Part shown: one piece after another, positions 33,372 through 43,613 of the stretch
Position numbering within the stretch: the first letter of the stretch is position 1
Layout: each line of letters begins with the position of its first letter
Assembly: GCA_020072845.1 (NCBI GenBank)
Contig: JAIQGF010000008.1
Coordinates: forward strand, 297,624-361,623
Source: Terriglobia bacterium
Lineage (GTDB): Bacteria > Acidobacteriota > Terriglobia > Terriglobales > Acidobacteriaceae
DNA: 64,000 nucleotides
Direction: 5' to 3'
Translations under genes and position numbers: made by a program
The notes under the pieces: model-generated
What the model was told of the DNA's origin: nothing
The model's database searches: none
Seen by the model: the letters and a program-made list of their open reading frames with translations, nothing else

Positions 33372-34175
33372 TCACACCGCCATCAAATTCGGCTGGAGTT
33401 TGGTGTAGCCGTGCTCCTGCGCCCACAGCGTGAGAGGCAGCGAGGCGAGTTCATCCACCACCGGAATCGCCAGGCCGTACTTGGTCAAGTCCACGGCCTT
33501 GATGTAGCTCTTGCAGGTGTCGCAGGCCTCGACGCGAACGTGCTCGAAGTACTCCGAGGTATAAACCGCGAGCGCTTCATTGCGGTCTTCCCCGCAACCC
33601 GGACACACCAGGCGCGGGAATTCCCACTCGTGGGCGCACAGCGAGCAGATGAAGGTGCGCTTGGCCCCAAGTTGCTCCTCGCGCAGCACCCCGACCACCG
33701 GCTCGGAATCGCAGATCGGGCAGGTTGCGCTGTTGCCGGTGCGCGGCGGCGCGCCCAGCCGGTCGGCGACGAACTCCGCATAAGGCTGGAGGAAGGCGCG
33801 GGCGAAGAATGATTCGGTGTAGGGGATCTCGCCGAGTTCGGAGCGCTGCCAGAAATCGCGCAGCAGTTTTTCCCAGCGCGGCTCTTTCTCGGCGGCCATC
33901 TGTTCCGCCAGCGACGACAGCGCCGCCGGCGCCGCTTCCCTGACCACATTCAGAAACCCCGGAAAGCGCGGCAGCAGCAAGACGAGATCGAGCGAGTCGC
34001 GAAAGGAATGGCCCGGGAGCAGCGATTTGCCCCGGGCCTGTTGAATGTAGCCGTACAACGCTTTCTGATAGCGCGCCACGCCGGCATAGAAACCGAGGAC
34101 TTCCGCCGCGAAGGGAAAAGCTTCGGCCAGTTCCCCGGCGCGCGCGATCCTCTGGTCCCAAGTCGGACGGATCAT
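33372..34175 (-). CDS. fdhE: Formate dehydrogenase accessory protein FdhE
   Basis: This 267-residue cytoplasmic protein has the rubredoxin-like cysteine pairs of FdhE: 'TCPICDSEP', 'FICSLCAHEWEF', 'LVCPGCGED' and 'EACDTCKSYIKAVDL'. FdhE binds formate dehydrogenase and is needed for maturation of the respiratory enzyme. It is the last gene of the leftward fdh operon, 11 nt after the gamma subunit gene. Confidence 0.9.
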   Translation of the reverse strand: MIRPTWDQRIARAGELAEAFPFAAEVLGFYAGVARYQKALYGYIQQARGKSLLPGHSFRDSLDLVLLLPRFPGFLNVVREAAPAALSSLAEQMAAEKEPRWEKLLRDFWQRSELGEIPYTESFFARAFLQPYAEFVADRLGAPPRTGNSATCPICDSEPVVGVLREEQLGAKRTFICSLCAHEWEFPRLVCPGCGEDRNEALAVYTSEYFEHVRVEACDTCKSYIKAVDLTKYGLAIPVVDELASLPLTLWAQEHGYTKLQPNLMAV

Positions 34176-34186
34176 TTGTTACTTCT

Positions 34187-34885
34187 CTACTTCTCGACCG
34201 TATCCTCGGCTGCAATGATCTTGTCCAGCCAGAGGCGATGATGGAACTTCGCCCAGGAGGGCGAGACCTCGCCGCGGATCACGGAGGCGAATCCGCCGCG
34301 CACCACGGCCGTTCCCATATACACGTGAATGATGAACCCGCCCAGCGTCACCAGGAACGCGATCGGGTGCAGGATCACCGAGAGCAACCGCAGGAAGCGC
34401 AGGCTCCAGGGAAGGTATTCAGAGAACCAGAGCACCATGCCGGTGACGAAGAGCGCGATGCCGCCCCAGAACATCACCCAGAAGAGGTACTTCTGGCCGT
34501 AGTTGAAGCGGTCCACCGGGGCAAACTGCTGGAAGGTGCGGACGGCCTTGTGCGGATCGGGCTGTTCCTCTTCCTCGTTGCGGACATACCCGCCGATGAA
34601 CTTGCGCCACTCGCGGTCCTGCTGGGTGATGTACATGTCCTTGCTCCACATGACGAACATGTACACCACGCCGAAGGTGAAGATCAGGCCCATCCAGGGA
34701 TGGACGGAGCGGACCACGGGGCCGCCGCCGAGGAACAGCGCCAGCCACCACATCCAGGGCGTCCAGAAGGCGAGGCCGCTGAGCAGCAGGTAGACGTACG
34801 ACAGTCCCGCCACCCAGTGAATGATGCGCTCCGTGAGCGTGTAGCGGAGCACATCGCCGTTGGGAAGTATGCGATGCTGGCTCAT
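34187..34885 (-). CDS. fdoI: Formate dehydrogenase cytochrome b556 (gamma) subunit
   Basis: This 232-residue integral membrane protein has four helices and is FdnI/FdoI-like: 'ERIIHWVAGLSYVYLLLSGL' (heme-ligand His in helix I), 'VRSVHPWMGLIFTFGVVYMF', 'YLFWVMFWGGIALFVTGMVL' and 'LHPIAFLVTLGGFIIHVYMG' (further His ligands). It carries two b hemes and delivers electrons from formate oxidation to the quinone pool. Its start overlaps the beta-subunit stop by 4 nt. Confidence 0.9.
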   Translation of the reverse strand: MSQHRILPNGDVLRYTLTERIIHWVAGLSYVYLLLSGLAFWTPWMWWLALFLGGGPVVRSVHPWMGLIFTFGVVYMFVMWSKDMYITQQDREWRKFIGGYVRNEEEEQPDPHKAVRTFQQFAPVDRFNYGQKYLFWVMFWGGIALFVTGMVLWFSEYLPWSLRFLRLLSVILHPIAFLVTLGGFIIHVYMGTAVVRGGFASVIRGEVSPSWAKFHHRLWLDKIIAAEDTVEK

Positions 34886-35763
34886 TGTTTACCTCCTGCG
34901 TTCGCCTGGGGAACCTTACCGTCTGGGGGAGCGTGCTTCGGCCCATAGCGCAGGTAATGAATGAAGGTCCCGATGATGCCGCCGATGATCGCCAGGTTGC
35001 CGATCCACTTCAGCGGCTGCTTCCACAGTTCCACCGTCCACGGGATGGTCGGATCGGCGGGCAGACCGTAGGCTTCCGGCTTGTCGGCATAGGCCAGAAT
35101 GCTGACCACGCCGGTGCCGCCGACCCCGCCCGGATCGTAGATTCCGGCGGTGGCGAAGCCCGAGGCCTTGAGCTGGTCCACGCGCTTCTTGGCCTTGAGC
35201 AGCAGATTTTCCTTGGTGCCAAATTGCAGGCAGCTCGTCGGACAGGCCTTGATGCAGGCCGGTTCCAGCCCCACCGAAACGCGGTCCACGCAGAGGGTGC
35301 ACTTGTACACCTTCTTGGTCTGCGAGCTGAGCTTGGGCACATTGAACGGGCAGCCGGAGATGCAGTAGCCGCAGCCAATGCAGTTCTCCTGCGCGAAGTC
35401 CACGATGCCGTTCTCATACTGCACGATGGCGCCGGGCGCGGGACAGGCCTTCAGGCAACCGGGATCGGCGCAGTGCATGCACTGGTCCTTGCGCATCAGC
35501 CAGTGCAGGTTGCCGCCTTCCTCGACTTCGTTGAAGCGGATCAGGTTCCAGACGTGCGGCGTCATGTCGGGCAGCGTCTGATAGGTACCCAAATTGACGG
35601 TGGTTTCCGGCGGCAGATCGTTCCACTCCTGGCAGGCGACCTCGCAGGCCTTGCAGCCGATGCAGGTCGAGGTGTCAATGAGCTTGGCGACCACCTGGGT
35701 CAAGCGGATGCCCGGGGAAGCGGCGCCCGCGGAAGCGTTTTTCATTTCCAGTGCTTGCGTCAT
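34882..35763 (-). CDS. fdoH: Formate dehydrogenase iron-sulfur (beta) subunit
   Basis: This 293-residue subunit has four [4Fe-4S] cysteine sets: 'CIGCKACEVACQEWND', 'CMHCADPGCLKACP', 'CIGCGYCISGCPFNVP' and 'CTLCVDRV...CIKACPTSC'. A C-terminal membrane helix ('KWIGNLAIIGGIIGTFIHYL') anchors it in the inner membrane. It transfers electrons from the alpha subunit to cytochrome b556. It has no signal peptide, as expected for co-export with the Tat-carrying alpha subunit. Confidence 0.93.
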   Translation of the reverse strand: MTQALEMKNASAGAASPGIRLTQVVAKLIDTSTCIGCKACEVACQEWNDLPPETTVNLGTYQTLPDMTPHVWNLIRFNEVEEGGNLHWLMRKDQCMHCADPGCLKACPAPGAIVQYENGIVDFAQENCIGCGYCISGCPFNVPKLSSQTKKVYKCTLCVDRVSVGLEPACIKACPTSCLQFGTKENLLLKAKKRVDQLKASGFATAGIYDPGGVGGTGVVSILAYADKPEAYGLPADPTIPWTVELWKQPLKWIGNLAIIGGIIGTFIHYLRYGPKHAPPDGKVPQANAGGKQ

Positions 35764-35776
35764 GGCATCCTCCTCC

Positions 35777-38700
35777 CTATACCTTCTCCAGCTTCACCAG
35801 GAAGCCTTTGTACTCGGGCGCAAACGAGTTCGGGTCCACGATGGTCGGGGTGACGATGTTGGCCATCCCGCCGGTTTGCTCGCCGCGTCCAAGGAAGCCC
35901 CAGTGAATGGGGAATCCGATCTGGTGCACGGTCTTGCCCGCCACCTGCATGGGCTTGATGCGCTTGGTCACCATCGCCTTGCCCTGGATGGAACCGCGGG
36001 CGCTGGTGACTTTCACCATGTCGCCGCTCTTCAGGCTCTTCTCCTTGGCCAGCTCTTCCGACATCTCGACGAAGAATTCCGGCTGCAACTGCACGTTGTA
36101 GGCGTTGTTTTTCGTCCAGTAATGGAAGTGCTCGGTCAGGCGGTAGGTGGTGGCGACAATGGGGAACTCATCGGCTTTGCCGAGGCGGTCCCACTTGCCC
36201 TTGAAGGGCTTGACGCCAGGATTCGAACTCGTGGCCGCATGCAGCGGGTTCGACACCGGCGATTCCATGGGCTCATAGAACTCGGTGAACGGACCCTCGG
36301 CAAACATGCCCGGGACGAACAAGCGTGCGACGCCTTCGGGCAGCATGATGAACGCCCCCATGCCGGCTTCGGGCGGGCTGTCGGGCTTGTAATCGGGAAC
36401 GTCGCCCGCCCACTTCTCGCCGTTCCACTTGATCACCGGGCGCTTAGGATCCCACGGCTTACCTTGCGCATCGGCGGAGCAGCGGTTGTACATCACGCGG
36501 CGGTTGGCGGGCCAGTTGTAGCCCCACTCGGAGAAGCGCTTCATGCCGCTGGGATCGGCATTGTTGCGCCGCTGGGCGAGGTTGCCGGCCTGTGTGTAAG
36601 AGCCGATGTAGAGCCAGTTGCCGCTCAGCGTGGTGCCGTCGTTGCGGGCGTCGTAGAACTTGCCCAACTGCTCGCCGGGCTTGAGATCAACCACTTTCGG
36701 GTCTTTCTCGTTCTTCACCTCGGTGAGCGCCCAGCCATTGATTTCGCGCGCGACCTCGTCGAGCGAAGGCTGGAACGGATTGGTGTACCACCAGTTTAGG
36801 TTCTGCACCGGTTCCGGCGACTTGCCGCCTTCCTTGGCGTAGAGATCGCGAACCTTGAGGAAGATGCGGCTGATGATCTCCTGGTCGGTCCTGGCGTCGC
36901 CGGGTGGATCCAGCGCCTTGTACTTCCACTGGAACCAGCGGGCAGAATTGACGAAGGTACCGTCTTTCTCGGAGAAGTTGGCGGCGGGCAGGAGGAAGAC
37001 CTCGGTCTTGACATCGGAGGTGCCGGTCTTCTCCTCGTCGAGGGCAATGATCTCCGACTTCCAAAAGGAAGCGGTTTCGGTCTCAAAGTTTTCCGCCACG
37101 ACAAGGTACTTCAGCTTCTTGAGGGCGCTGATCACCTTGCGGGAGTGCGGCCCGTTGTTCACCGGGTTCATGCCGAAGTTGAGCAGGCCGTCCATCTTGC
37201 CGTTGTACATGTGGTCGAAGATGAAGGCCCAGCTCCAGTTTTCGTAGGTTCCCGGCGCGGCGCCCTGCGGCAGCCGCGGATGCCACTGGTAGCCGAACTC
37301 GTTTTCCTTGGTCGCCTTCAGGCCGTAATACGCCTTCATCTGGCTGATGTAGAAGCGGTCGTAGTTCTGCACGAAGTTCATGACCGCAGGCCGCAGCGGC
37401 TTGGGAAGCAGGTGACCGAAGTACGCCTTGAGATCCGTCTCGTCCTGCTTCGGGATGGCGATGTAGCCGGGCAGGTTGTGGTAAGCCATGCCGCAGTCGG
37501 TGCCGCCCTGGATGTTGGAGTGGCCGCGCAGGGCGTTGATGCCGCCGCCCGCCATGCCGATGTTGCCCAGCAGCAGTTGCAGCATGGCGGCGATGTGGAT
37601 CAACTGCACCGAGAAGCTGTGGTGCGTCCAGCCGAGGGCGTACATGATGGTGCCCACCTTGTCGGCGGGATAGGTGGAGGTGATGATCTCGGCTGCCTTG
37701 TTGAAGCTCTCGGCGCTGCACCCGCAGACCTTGGCGACCATCTCCGGGGTGTAGCGCGCGTAAAACTTTTTCATCAACTGGTAGACGCAGCGCGGGTCCT
37801 GCATGGTGGGATCGACCTTGGCGAAGCCGTCCTTGCCGATGTCGTAGTTCCACGTGCTCTTGTCGTATTTCTTATTGGCTTCATCCCAGCCGCTGAACAC
37901 GCCGACGTCGTCCTTGAACGCGTAGCCCGGGTGGACGATGAAAGTGGCGTTGGTGTAGAGGCGGACGTACTCCTCCTGAATGCGGTTGTGGGTGAAGCAG
38001 TAGTTGATGAGGCCGGCGAGGAAGGCGATGTCGCTGCCGGCGCGGATCTGGGTGAAGCTGTCGGCCACGGCGGAGGTGCGGTTGAAACGCGGGTCCACCG
38101 AGACCAGCTTGGCGTTGCGGTTGCGCTTGGCTTCCATGACGAAGCGGAAGCCCACGGGATGGTTTTCGGCGGGATTTCCGCCCATGGCAAGGACGACATC
38201 AGCATTCTGGATGTCGGTCCAGCCGTTGGTCATGGCGCCGCGCCCGAATGTGGCGGCCAAACTGGCCACCGTCGGGCCGTGTCATATACGGGCCTGCTGT
38301 TCCATGGGGATGATGCCCAGCCCCGCACGGAACGCTTTCACCAGCAGATAATTGTTCTCGTTGTTGTCGGTGCAGCCGCCGATGACGCCGACCGCGGTGA
38401 GCGCGTTGGCCTCGCGCAGCTTGGCGTCGCGCGTGTCCTTCAGCAGGCGGGCGATGCGGTCCACCATGAAGTCCCATGACTTCTCTTCCCACTTGTCGCT
38501 GCCCGGCGCGCGGTACATCGGCTTGGTAATGCGGCGGTCGTTCACGATGTTGTGCTTGATGGTCGCGCCCTTGGGACACAGCGCGCCCTGGTTGATGGGA
38601 TGGTCGGGATCGCCTTCGACGTGGACGACCGCGGGCCTGACGTTGCCGCTCTTGTCGCCGAGGGTGTGAATGATCACCCCGCATCCCACCGCGCAATACG

Positions 38701-38845
38701 GGCAGGTGGAGCGGGTCTCGGTGGTGCGGGCGATTTTAAGCTCCCGCACTTCGGCGTGAGCTTGCGTGAGGTCAAAGCCAAGTACCGACGCGGCAACGCC
38801 TCCGACGGTACTGACTTTCAGGAAATCTCTTCGCGACGTTTTCAT
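35777..38845 (-). CDS. fdoG: Formate dehydrogenase major (alpha) subunit, selenoprotein
   Basis: This 1022-residue molybdo- or tungsto-bis-MGD selenoprotein of the FdnG/FdoG type is interrupted by one in-frame TGA (38282-38284), read as selenocysteine 188. The flanking residues are 'MEQQARI' and 'HGPTVASLAATFGRGAMTN', exactly the FdnG active-site context. The N-terminus is a Tat signal ('KTSRRDFLKVSTVGG'), followed by the [4Fe-4S] motif 'CPYCAVGCGVI...ALCPKG'. The enzyme oxidises formate in the periplasm. A gene caller would split it into 38282-38845 and 35777-38269; they are one gene. GGGAGG precedes the ATG. Synthesis needs selA, selB, selC and selD, which are not in this window. Confidence 0.95.
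38242..38277 (-). promoter_or_regulatory. Bacterial SECIS hairpin for the fdoG selenocysteine codon
   Basis: The hairpin begins five bases after the TGA on the minus strand. Outer stem GCCCGA pairs with TCGGGC; inner stem GGTGGCCA pairs with TGGCCGCC around a short GTT loop. Position and shape match bSECIS elements bound by SelB. Confidence 0.85.
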
Positions 38846-39039
38846 ACTGACCTTTCCCTCCCCAAACGGTTGCGGTCAGATACGGTGGCGCTTACGGCGC
38901 ACAGGGACACATCCACCCACAAAAAGTGGCCAACGGTTTATCGCTTTTTCGGAGGCGTGTCAAGCAGAATGGCTGAAAGGTGGCTTCCGGCTTCAGGCGT
39001 CGGGCCGAAGGCGATAGGCTGCTGCAGATGACATGCAGC

Positions 39040-39064
39040 AAAAAAGGCCCGGAGAACCCGGGCC
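39040..39064 (-). terminator. Rho-independent terminator of the ferredoxin gene
   Basis: On the minus strand, GGCCCGGG and CCGGGCC form a stem with a short loop, followed directly by TTTTTT. It lies about 20 nt after the ferredoxin stop codon. Confidence 0.85.
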
Positions 39065-39085
39065 GGTTGGGTGTACACCGTCTGA

Positions 39086-39340
39086 CTAGTTTGCGTAGTA
39101 CTTGGCGTTCTTCTCGACGAAATCCTTCTTGTCCTCGGGCACTTCTTCAGCCGGGAACAAGGAATTCGAGGGGCAGACCGAGACGCAGGCGCCGCAGTCA
39201 ATGCAGCCTTCGGGATCCACGTACATCTGGGTCGCGGCCTCGAATTGCGGTTCGTCCTTCTTGGGATGAATGCAGTCGGTGGGACAGGCGTCAGCGCAGA
39301 GCACGTCCTTCAGGCAGGTATCGGTAATTACGTAAGCCAT
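39086..39340 (-). CDS. Small ferredoxin with two cluster sites
   Basis: This 84-residue ferredoxin has a first cysteine set 'CLKDVLCADACPTDC' (C-x5-C-x3-C-x3-C, similar to 7Fe/FdxA types) and a second canonical set 'CIDCGACVSVCP'. It is a cytoplasmic low-potential electron carrier. It lies between the fdh operon and metX with its own terminator and so is probably a separate transcript. Confidence 0.88.
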   Translation of the reverse strand: MAYVITDTCLKDVLCADACPTDCIHPKKDEPQFEAATQMYVDPEGCIDCGACVSVCPSNSLFPAEEVPEDKKDFVEKNAKYYAN

Positions 39341-39547
39341 GGTTCAATTCTCCCGATGAAATTTCCAGGGCGCTGCCGCTCGCGGATGTCCGGACGGTGC
39401 ACCTCGTCTATCTATGAAGGTACCGGGGAGACGCACCAGCGGCGGTGATGCCGCTCACTATTGGATGTGAGATAGCGCACGTCCTGGGTCAGACGCCGAG
39501 CCCCGAGCCGCGGTTCAGATTCGCGCAGCAGGTTCTGGGGCACGCTC

Positions 39548-40672
39548 CTAGTTGGCCGCGCGCGCCAGATGCGGCCGCGTGATCGGCACCGGATTACCCG
39601 CCGGGCGCCAGAGCGCGGCGGTGATAAACGGGGCCAGTTGATCCATGTCGGCGAGAAAGCCGTCGTGGCCGTGCGACGACTTCAGCTCGGCGTAGTCGCA
39701 GGCGTGTCCGGCGGCGCGGACGCGTTGCGCCAGGTCGCGCACATCTTCCGGCGGAAACAGCCAGTCGGAGGATATGCCGACCAGCAGCACGCGCGCGCGG
39801 ATGCGCCGCAGGGCCTCGCGTTCCGACTCATACCCGCGCGTGAGATCGAAGGTGTCCATCGCCTTCGACAGCACCAGGTAGGAATTGGCGTCGAAGCGGG
39901 CGATAAATTTTTTGCCCTGGTGATCGAGGTAACCGGCGACGTCGAAGCGGTCCGAGTAGGCGCGGTACGGGTCTTCGCCGTTGCGGTTGGGGCGGCGCGC
40001 GAAGCGTTCGCCGAGCAACTCCGGCGACTTGTACGACAGCATGGCGATGCCGCGCGTCAGCGCGAGCCCGGCCTCGGGACCTTCGTCGGCGGCGTAGTGT
40101 CCGCCGCGAAACGCGGGGTCGAGTTGAATGGCGAGACGTTGCAGATGGTTCAGCGCCAGGCCCATGGCGGAGAGCGGCGCGGCGCCGATGGCGATGGCGC
40201 GTTCCACCCGTTGCGGGAAGTCCACCGCCCACTGCAGCGCCTGCATGCCGCCGATCGAGCCGCCCACCACGGTATGCAGGCGCTCGATGCCGAGGTGGTC
40301 GAGCACGCCCGCCTGCGCGCGCACCATGTCGCGGATGGAGACCAGCGGGAAGTCCGGCCCATAGGTGACGCCGGTCACGGGACTGAGTGAGCCCGGTCCG
40401 GTGGCGCCATAGCAGGAACCGATCAGGTTGGTCCCGATGACGCAGTAGCGCGAGGTGTCGAACACGCCGGGAAACAGCTCCGGCCACCAGTCGGCCACGC
40501 GCGCCGAACCGGACAGCGCGTGGCAGACGAGGATGGCGTTGTCGCGGCGGCGGTTGAGCTCGCCATACACGGCGTAACGCACATCCGGCGAAGGCAGTTC
40601 CCCGCCGGCCTCGAGGCGGAAGGCGCCTTCGAGCCTACAGTTTGCTTCGGCAGTGGGTTCGATTGAAGCCAT
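39548..40672 (-). CDS. metX: Homoserine O-acetyltransferase
   Basis: This 374-residue alpha/beta hydrolase-fold acyltransferase makes O-acetyl- (or O-succinyl-) homoserine for methionine synthesis. Motifs: 'LVCHALSGSA', 'GTNLIGSCYGATGP', nucleophile elbow 'VVGGSIGGMQALQWA', acid in 'GISSDWLFPPEDV' and catalytic His in 'SSHGHDGFL'. It lies 2 nt after metY in the same direction, so both are controlled by the leader upstream of metY. Confidence 0.92.
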   Translation of the reverse strand: MASIEPTAEANCRLEGAFRLEAGGELPSPDVRYAVYGELNRRRDNAILVCHALSGSARVADWWPELFPGVFDTSRYCVIGTNLIGSCYGATGPGSLSPVTGVTYGPDFPLVSIRDMVRAQAGVLDHLGIERLHTVVGGSIGGMQALQWAVDFPQRVERAIAIGAAPLSAMGLALNHLQRLAIQLDPAFRGGHYAADEGPEAGLALTRGIAMLSYKSPELLGERFARRPNRNGEDPYRAYSDRFDVAGYLDHQGKKFIARFDANSYLVLSKAMDTFDLTRGYESEREALRRIRARVLLVGISSDWLFPPEDVRDLAQRVRAAGHACDYAELKSSHGHDGFLADMDQLAPFITAALWRPAGNPVPITRPHLARAAN

Positions 40673-40674
40673 TG

Positions 40675-42114
<1,440 letters not shown>

Positions 42115-42122
42115 CTACCGCT

Positions 42123-42194
42123 TCAGCTTCTGCCGCTCGTCCGCGCAACCCACAGACCACGACACATGCACTTAATAATGGTGCACATGGCCAT
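42123..42194 (-). CDS. Cys/Met-rich leader peptide of the metYX operon
   Basis: This 23-residue reading frame starts 'MAMCTIIKCMCRGLWVARTS' and ends before the terminator. Three cysteines and three methionines fall within the first eleven codons. The last Cys codon lies directly before the antiterminator strand (42146-42161), exactly where a stalled ribosome would favour readthrough. An in-frame ATG at 42221 would extend it but lies only a few bases after the expected transcription start. No Shine-Dalgarno site is evident. Confidence 0.65.
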   Translation of the reverse strand: MAMCTIIKCMCRGLWVARTSGRS

Positions 42195-42231
42195 GGTCGT
42201 GTTGTGGGCAACGTCGAACATTGAACGTAAA

Positions 42232-42259
42232 GTATTACTCGTCCGAAAAAATCTGTCAA
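42232..42259 (-). promoter_or_regulatory. Sigma-70-type promoter of metYX
   Basis: TTGACA (42254-42259) and TAATAC (42232-42237) are separated by 16 nt on the minus strand. The transcript would begin near 42225 and run through the leader peptide and attenuator into metY. Confidence 0.75.
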
Positions 42260-42329
42260 TACACCGGCCGGTGAGCCAAGTCACAAAATCACGTGACGGT
42301 CAGTGACGTCGTGGCGCGGATCATCCCGC

Positions 42330-42464
42330 CTAGGGACGCGCCGCCGGCTTGGCCGCGTCGTCCTTGTGAGCCGTGCGCCCTTCGGCGTAGGCGGCGTAAA
42401 ACACCAATCCGCCCATCACCAGGAAGACGGCGAGCGCGATCAGCGCCATGAAGAGGATGGGCAC
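42330..42464 (-). CDS. Small single-helix membrane protein
   Basis: This 44-residue reading frame (GTG start with AGAGG 6 nt upstream) encodes 'PILFMALIALAVFLVMGGLV', a clear membrane helix, followed by a charged Lys/Asp/Ala/Pro tail. Codon use is strongly G/C-ending like the neighbours. It is too short for most gene callers. No family assignment; small subunits of membrane complexes have this look. An internal ATG at 42449 is an alternative start. Confidence 0.55.
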   Translation of the reverse strand: MPILFMALIALAVFLVMGGLVFYAAYAEGRTAHKDDAAKPAARP

Positions 42465-42539
42465 AGGGCACCTCTAGCTGTAGTCTGGTCCCCTCTGCCC
42501 TACCGTTCCGTGACCCACGTCACCAGCGGGAGTGACGAC

Positions 42540-42582
42540 GGCAATTTGTAATTGGCAGCTGGTAATTGGTAATTTCGAGACC
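42540..42582. repeat. Heptad-type intergenic repeat
   Basis: Repeated GTAATTG/GGTAATTGGTAATT units (TTGTAATTGGCAGCTGGTAA) lie about 10-50 nt upstream of the oxidoreductase start. Similar TAATT units occur at 28876 and 46829. Confidence 0.65.
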
Positions 42583-42591
42583 CACATTGAA

Positions 42592-43596
42592 ATGGTGCGC
42601 TTCGGAATCATCGGCTTCGGCCTGCATGCGGCAAAGCGGTTGATGCCCGGCTTCCGCCGGGCTCAAAACGCGCGCGTGACCGCGCTGTCGCGGCGGGATG
42701 CGCAAAAGGCCGCGTCGTCCGCGCGTGAGCACGCCATCCCCCAGGCCTTCGCGTCGGCCGAGGAGTTGTGCCGGTCGCCGGAGGTGGACGCCGTTTTTAT
42801 CGCGACGCCGAACAACTGCCACCTGGGCGACACGCTGCTTGCGCTGGAATGCGGCAAGCCGGTCCTGCTGGAAAAGCCCATGGCAATGAACGCCGGCGAG
42901 GCGTCGCAGATAGTAGAGCGCGCCCGGGCGAAGGGCTTGCTGCTGGGAATCGCGCAGATCTTTCGCTTCGCCGACAGTACGCGGAGGCTCCGCCAGCGCA
43001 TCGCGGCGGGCGAGATTGGCCGCGTGGTGTTCGCGCGCTCGGAATTTTCCTATCTTGTGGCGGCGCACGCGCGCACCTGGATCCATGACGCGACCGTCGC
43101 CGGGGGCGGGCCGGTCGCCGATGTCGGGGTGCACTGCATTGACGCGCTGCGCTTCATTCTCGACGACGAAGTTGCCCGCGTGTCGGCAAGCGCGTTCCCC
43201 AGCGCGGTCGGCAGCATGGAAGCTGCGGCCTTGGTGTTACTCGAATTCCGGCGCTCGGGGTTGGGAGCGGTGCTGGTGTCCTCGCTGGCGGAGTATCGAA
43301 CGCCGATCGAGATCGTCGGTGAACGCGGCGTGCTCCGCGCCGACAATGGGCTCAGGGTGGATGGGCCGATCACCATTGAATTGCGCCGTGCCGGCGGCGT
43401 CGAGACAGAACAGGTTTCGAATGAACTGGCCTATGCCCGGCAGGTGGATGCGTTTGCCGGTGCCTTGGAAGGCCGCGCGGCTTTTCCGGTTCCCGGCGAG
43501 GAAGGTTGGAAAAATCAGCTCATCCTCGACGCGGCGTATCGCAGCATGAAGAGCGGGCGGGCGGAAGCGATCCCATCGGGTGATCTGGCGATCTAA
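42592..43596 (+). CDS. Gfo/Idh/MocA family oxidoreductase
   Basis: This 334-residue NAD(P)-dependent dehydrogenase has an N-terminal Rossmann fold ('RFGIIGFGLHAAKRLMPG', 'VDAVFIATPNNCHLGDTLLA', 'GKPVLLEKPMAMN', the last containing the conserved EKP lysine) and a C-terminal alpha/beta domain ('GGPVADVGVHCIDALRFIL', with the catalytic-type Asp and His). Members act on sugars, inositols or bile-type alcohols; the substrate here is unknown. The start is ATG at 42592, since upstream codons belong to a repeat. Confidence 0.87.
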   Translation: MVRFGIIGFGLHAAKRLMPGFRRAQNARVTALSRRDAQKAASSAREHAIPQAFASAEELCRSPEVDAVFIATPNNCHLGDTLLALECGKPVLLEKPMAMNAGEASQIVERARAKGLLLGIAQIFRFADSTRRLRQRIAAGEIGRVVFARSEFSYLVAAHARTWIHDATVAGGGPVADVGVHCIDALRFILDDEVARVSASAFPSAVGSMEAAALVLLEFRRSGLGAVLVSSLAEYRTPIEIVGERGVLRADNGLRVDGPITIELRRAGGVETEQVSNELAYARQVDAFAGALEGRAAFPVPGEEGWKNQLILDAAYRSMKSGRAEAIPSGDLAI

Positions 43597-43613
43597 AGCG
43601 CCCTTCAGAATCC

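Noticed and set aside
36221..36231. A GGATTCGAAC string resembling a tRNA T-loop on the minus strand
   Set aside because: It lies within the fdoG coding region, with no acceptor or anticodon stem around it.
38269..38284. A frameshift or split between two formate dehydrogenase genes
   Set aside because: The two parts are in the same frame, separated by a single TGA in the known selenocysteine context with a SECIS hairpin, so it is one selenoprotein gene.
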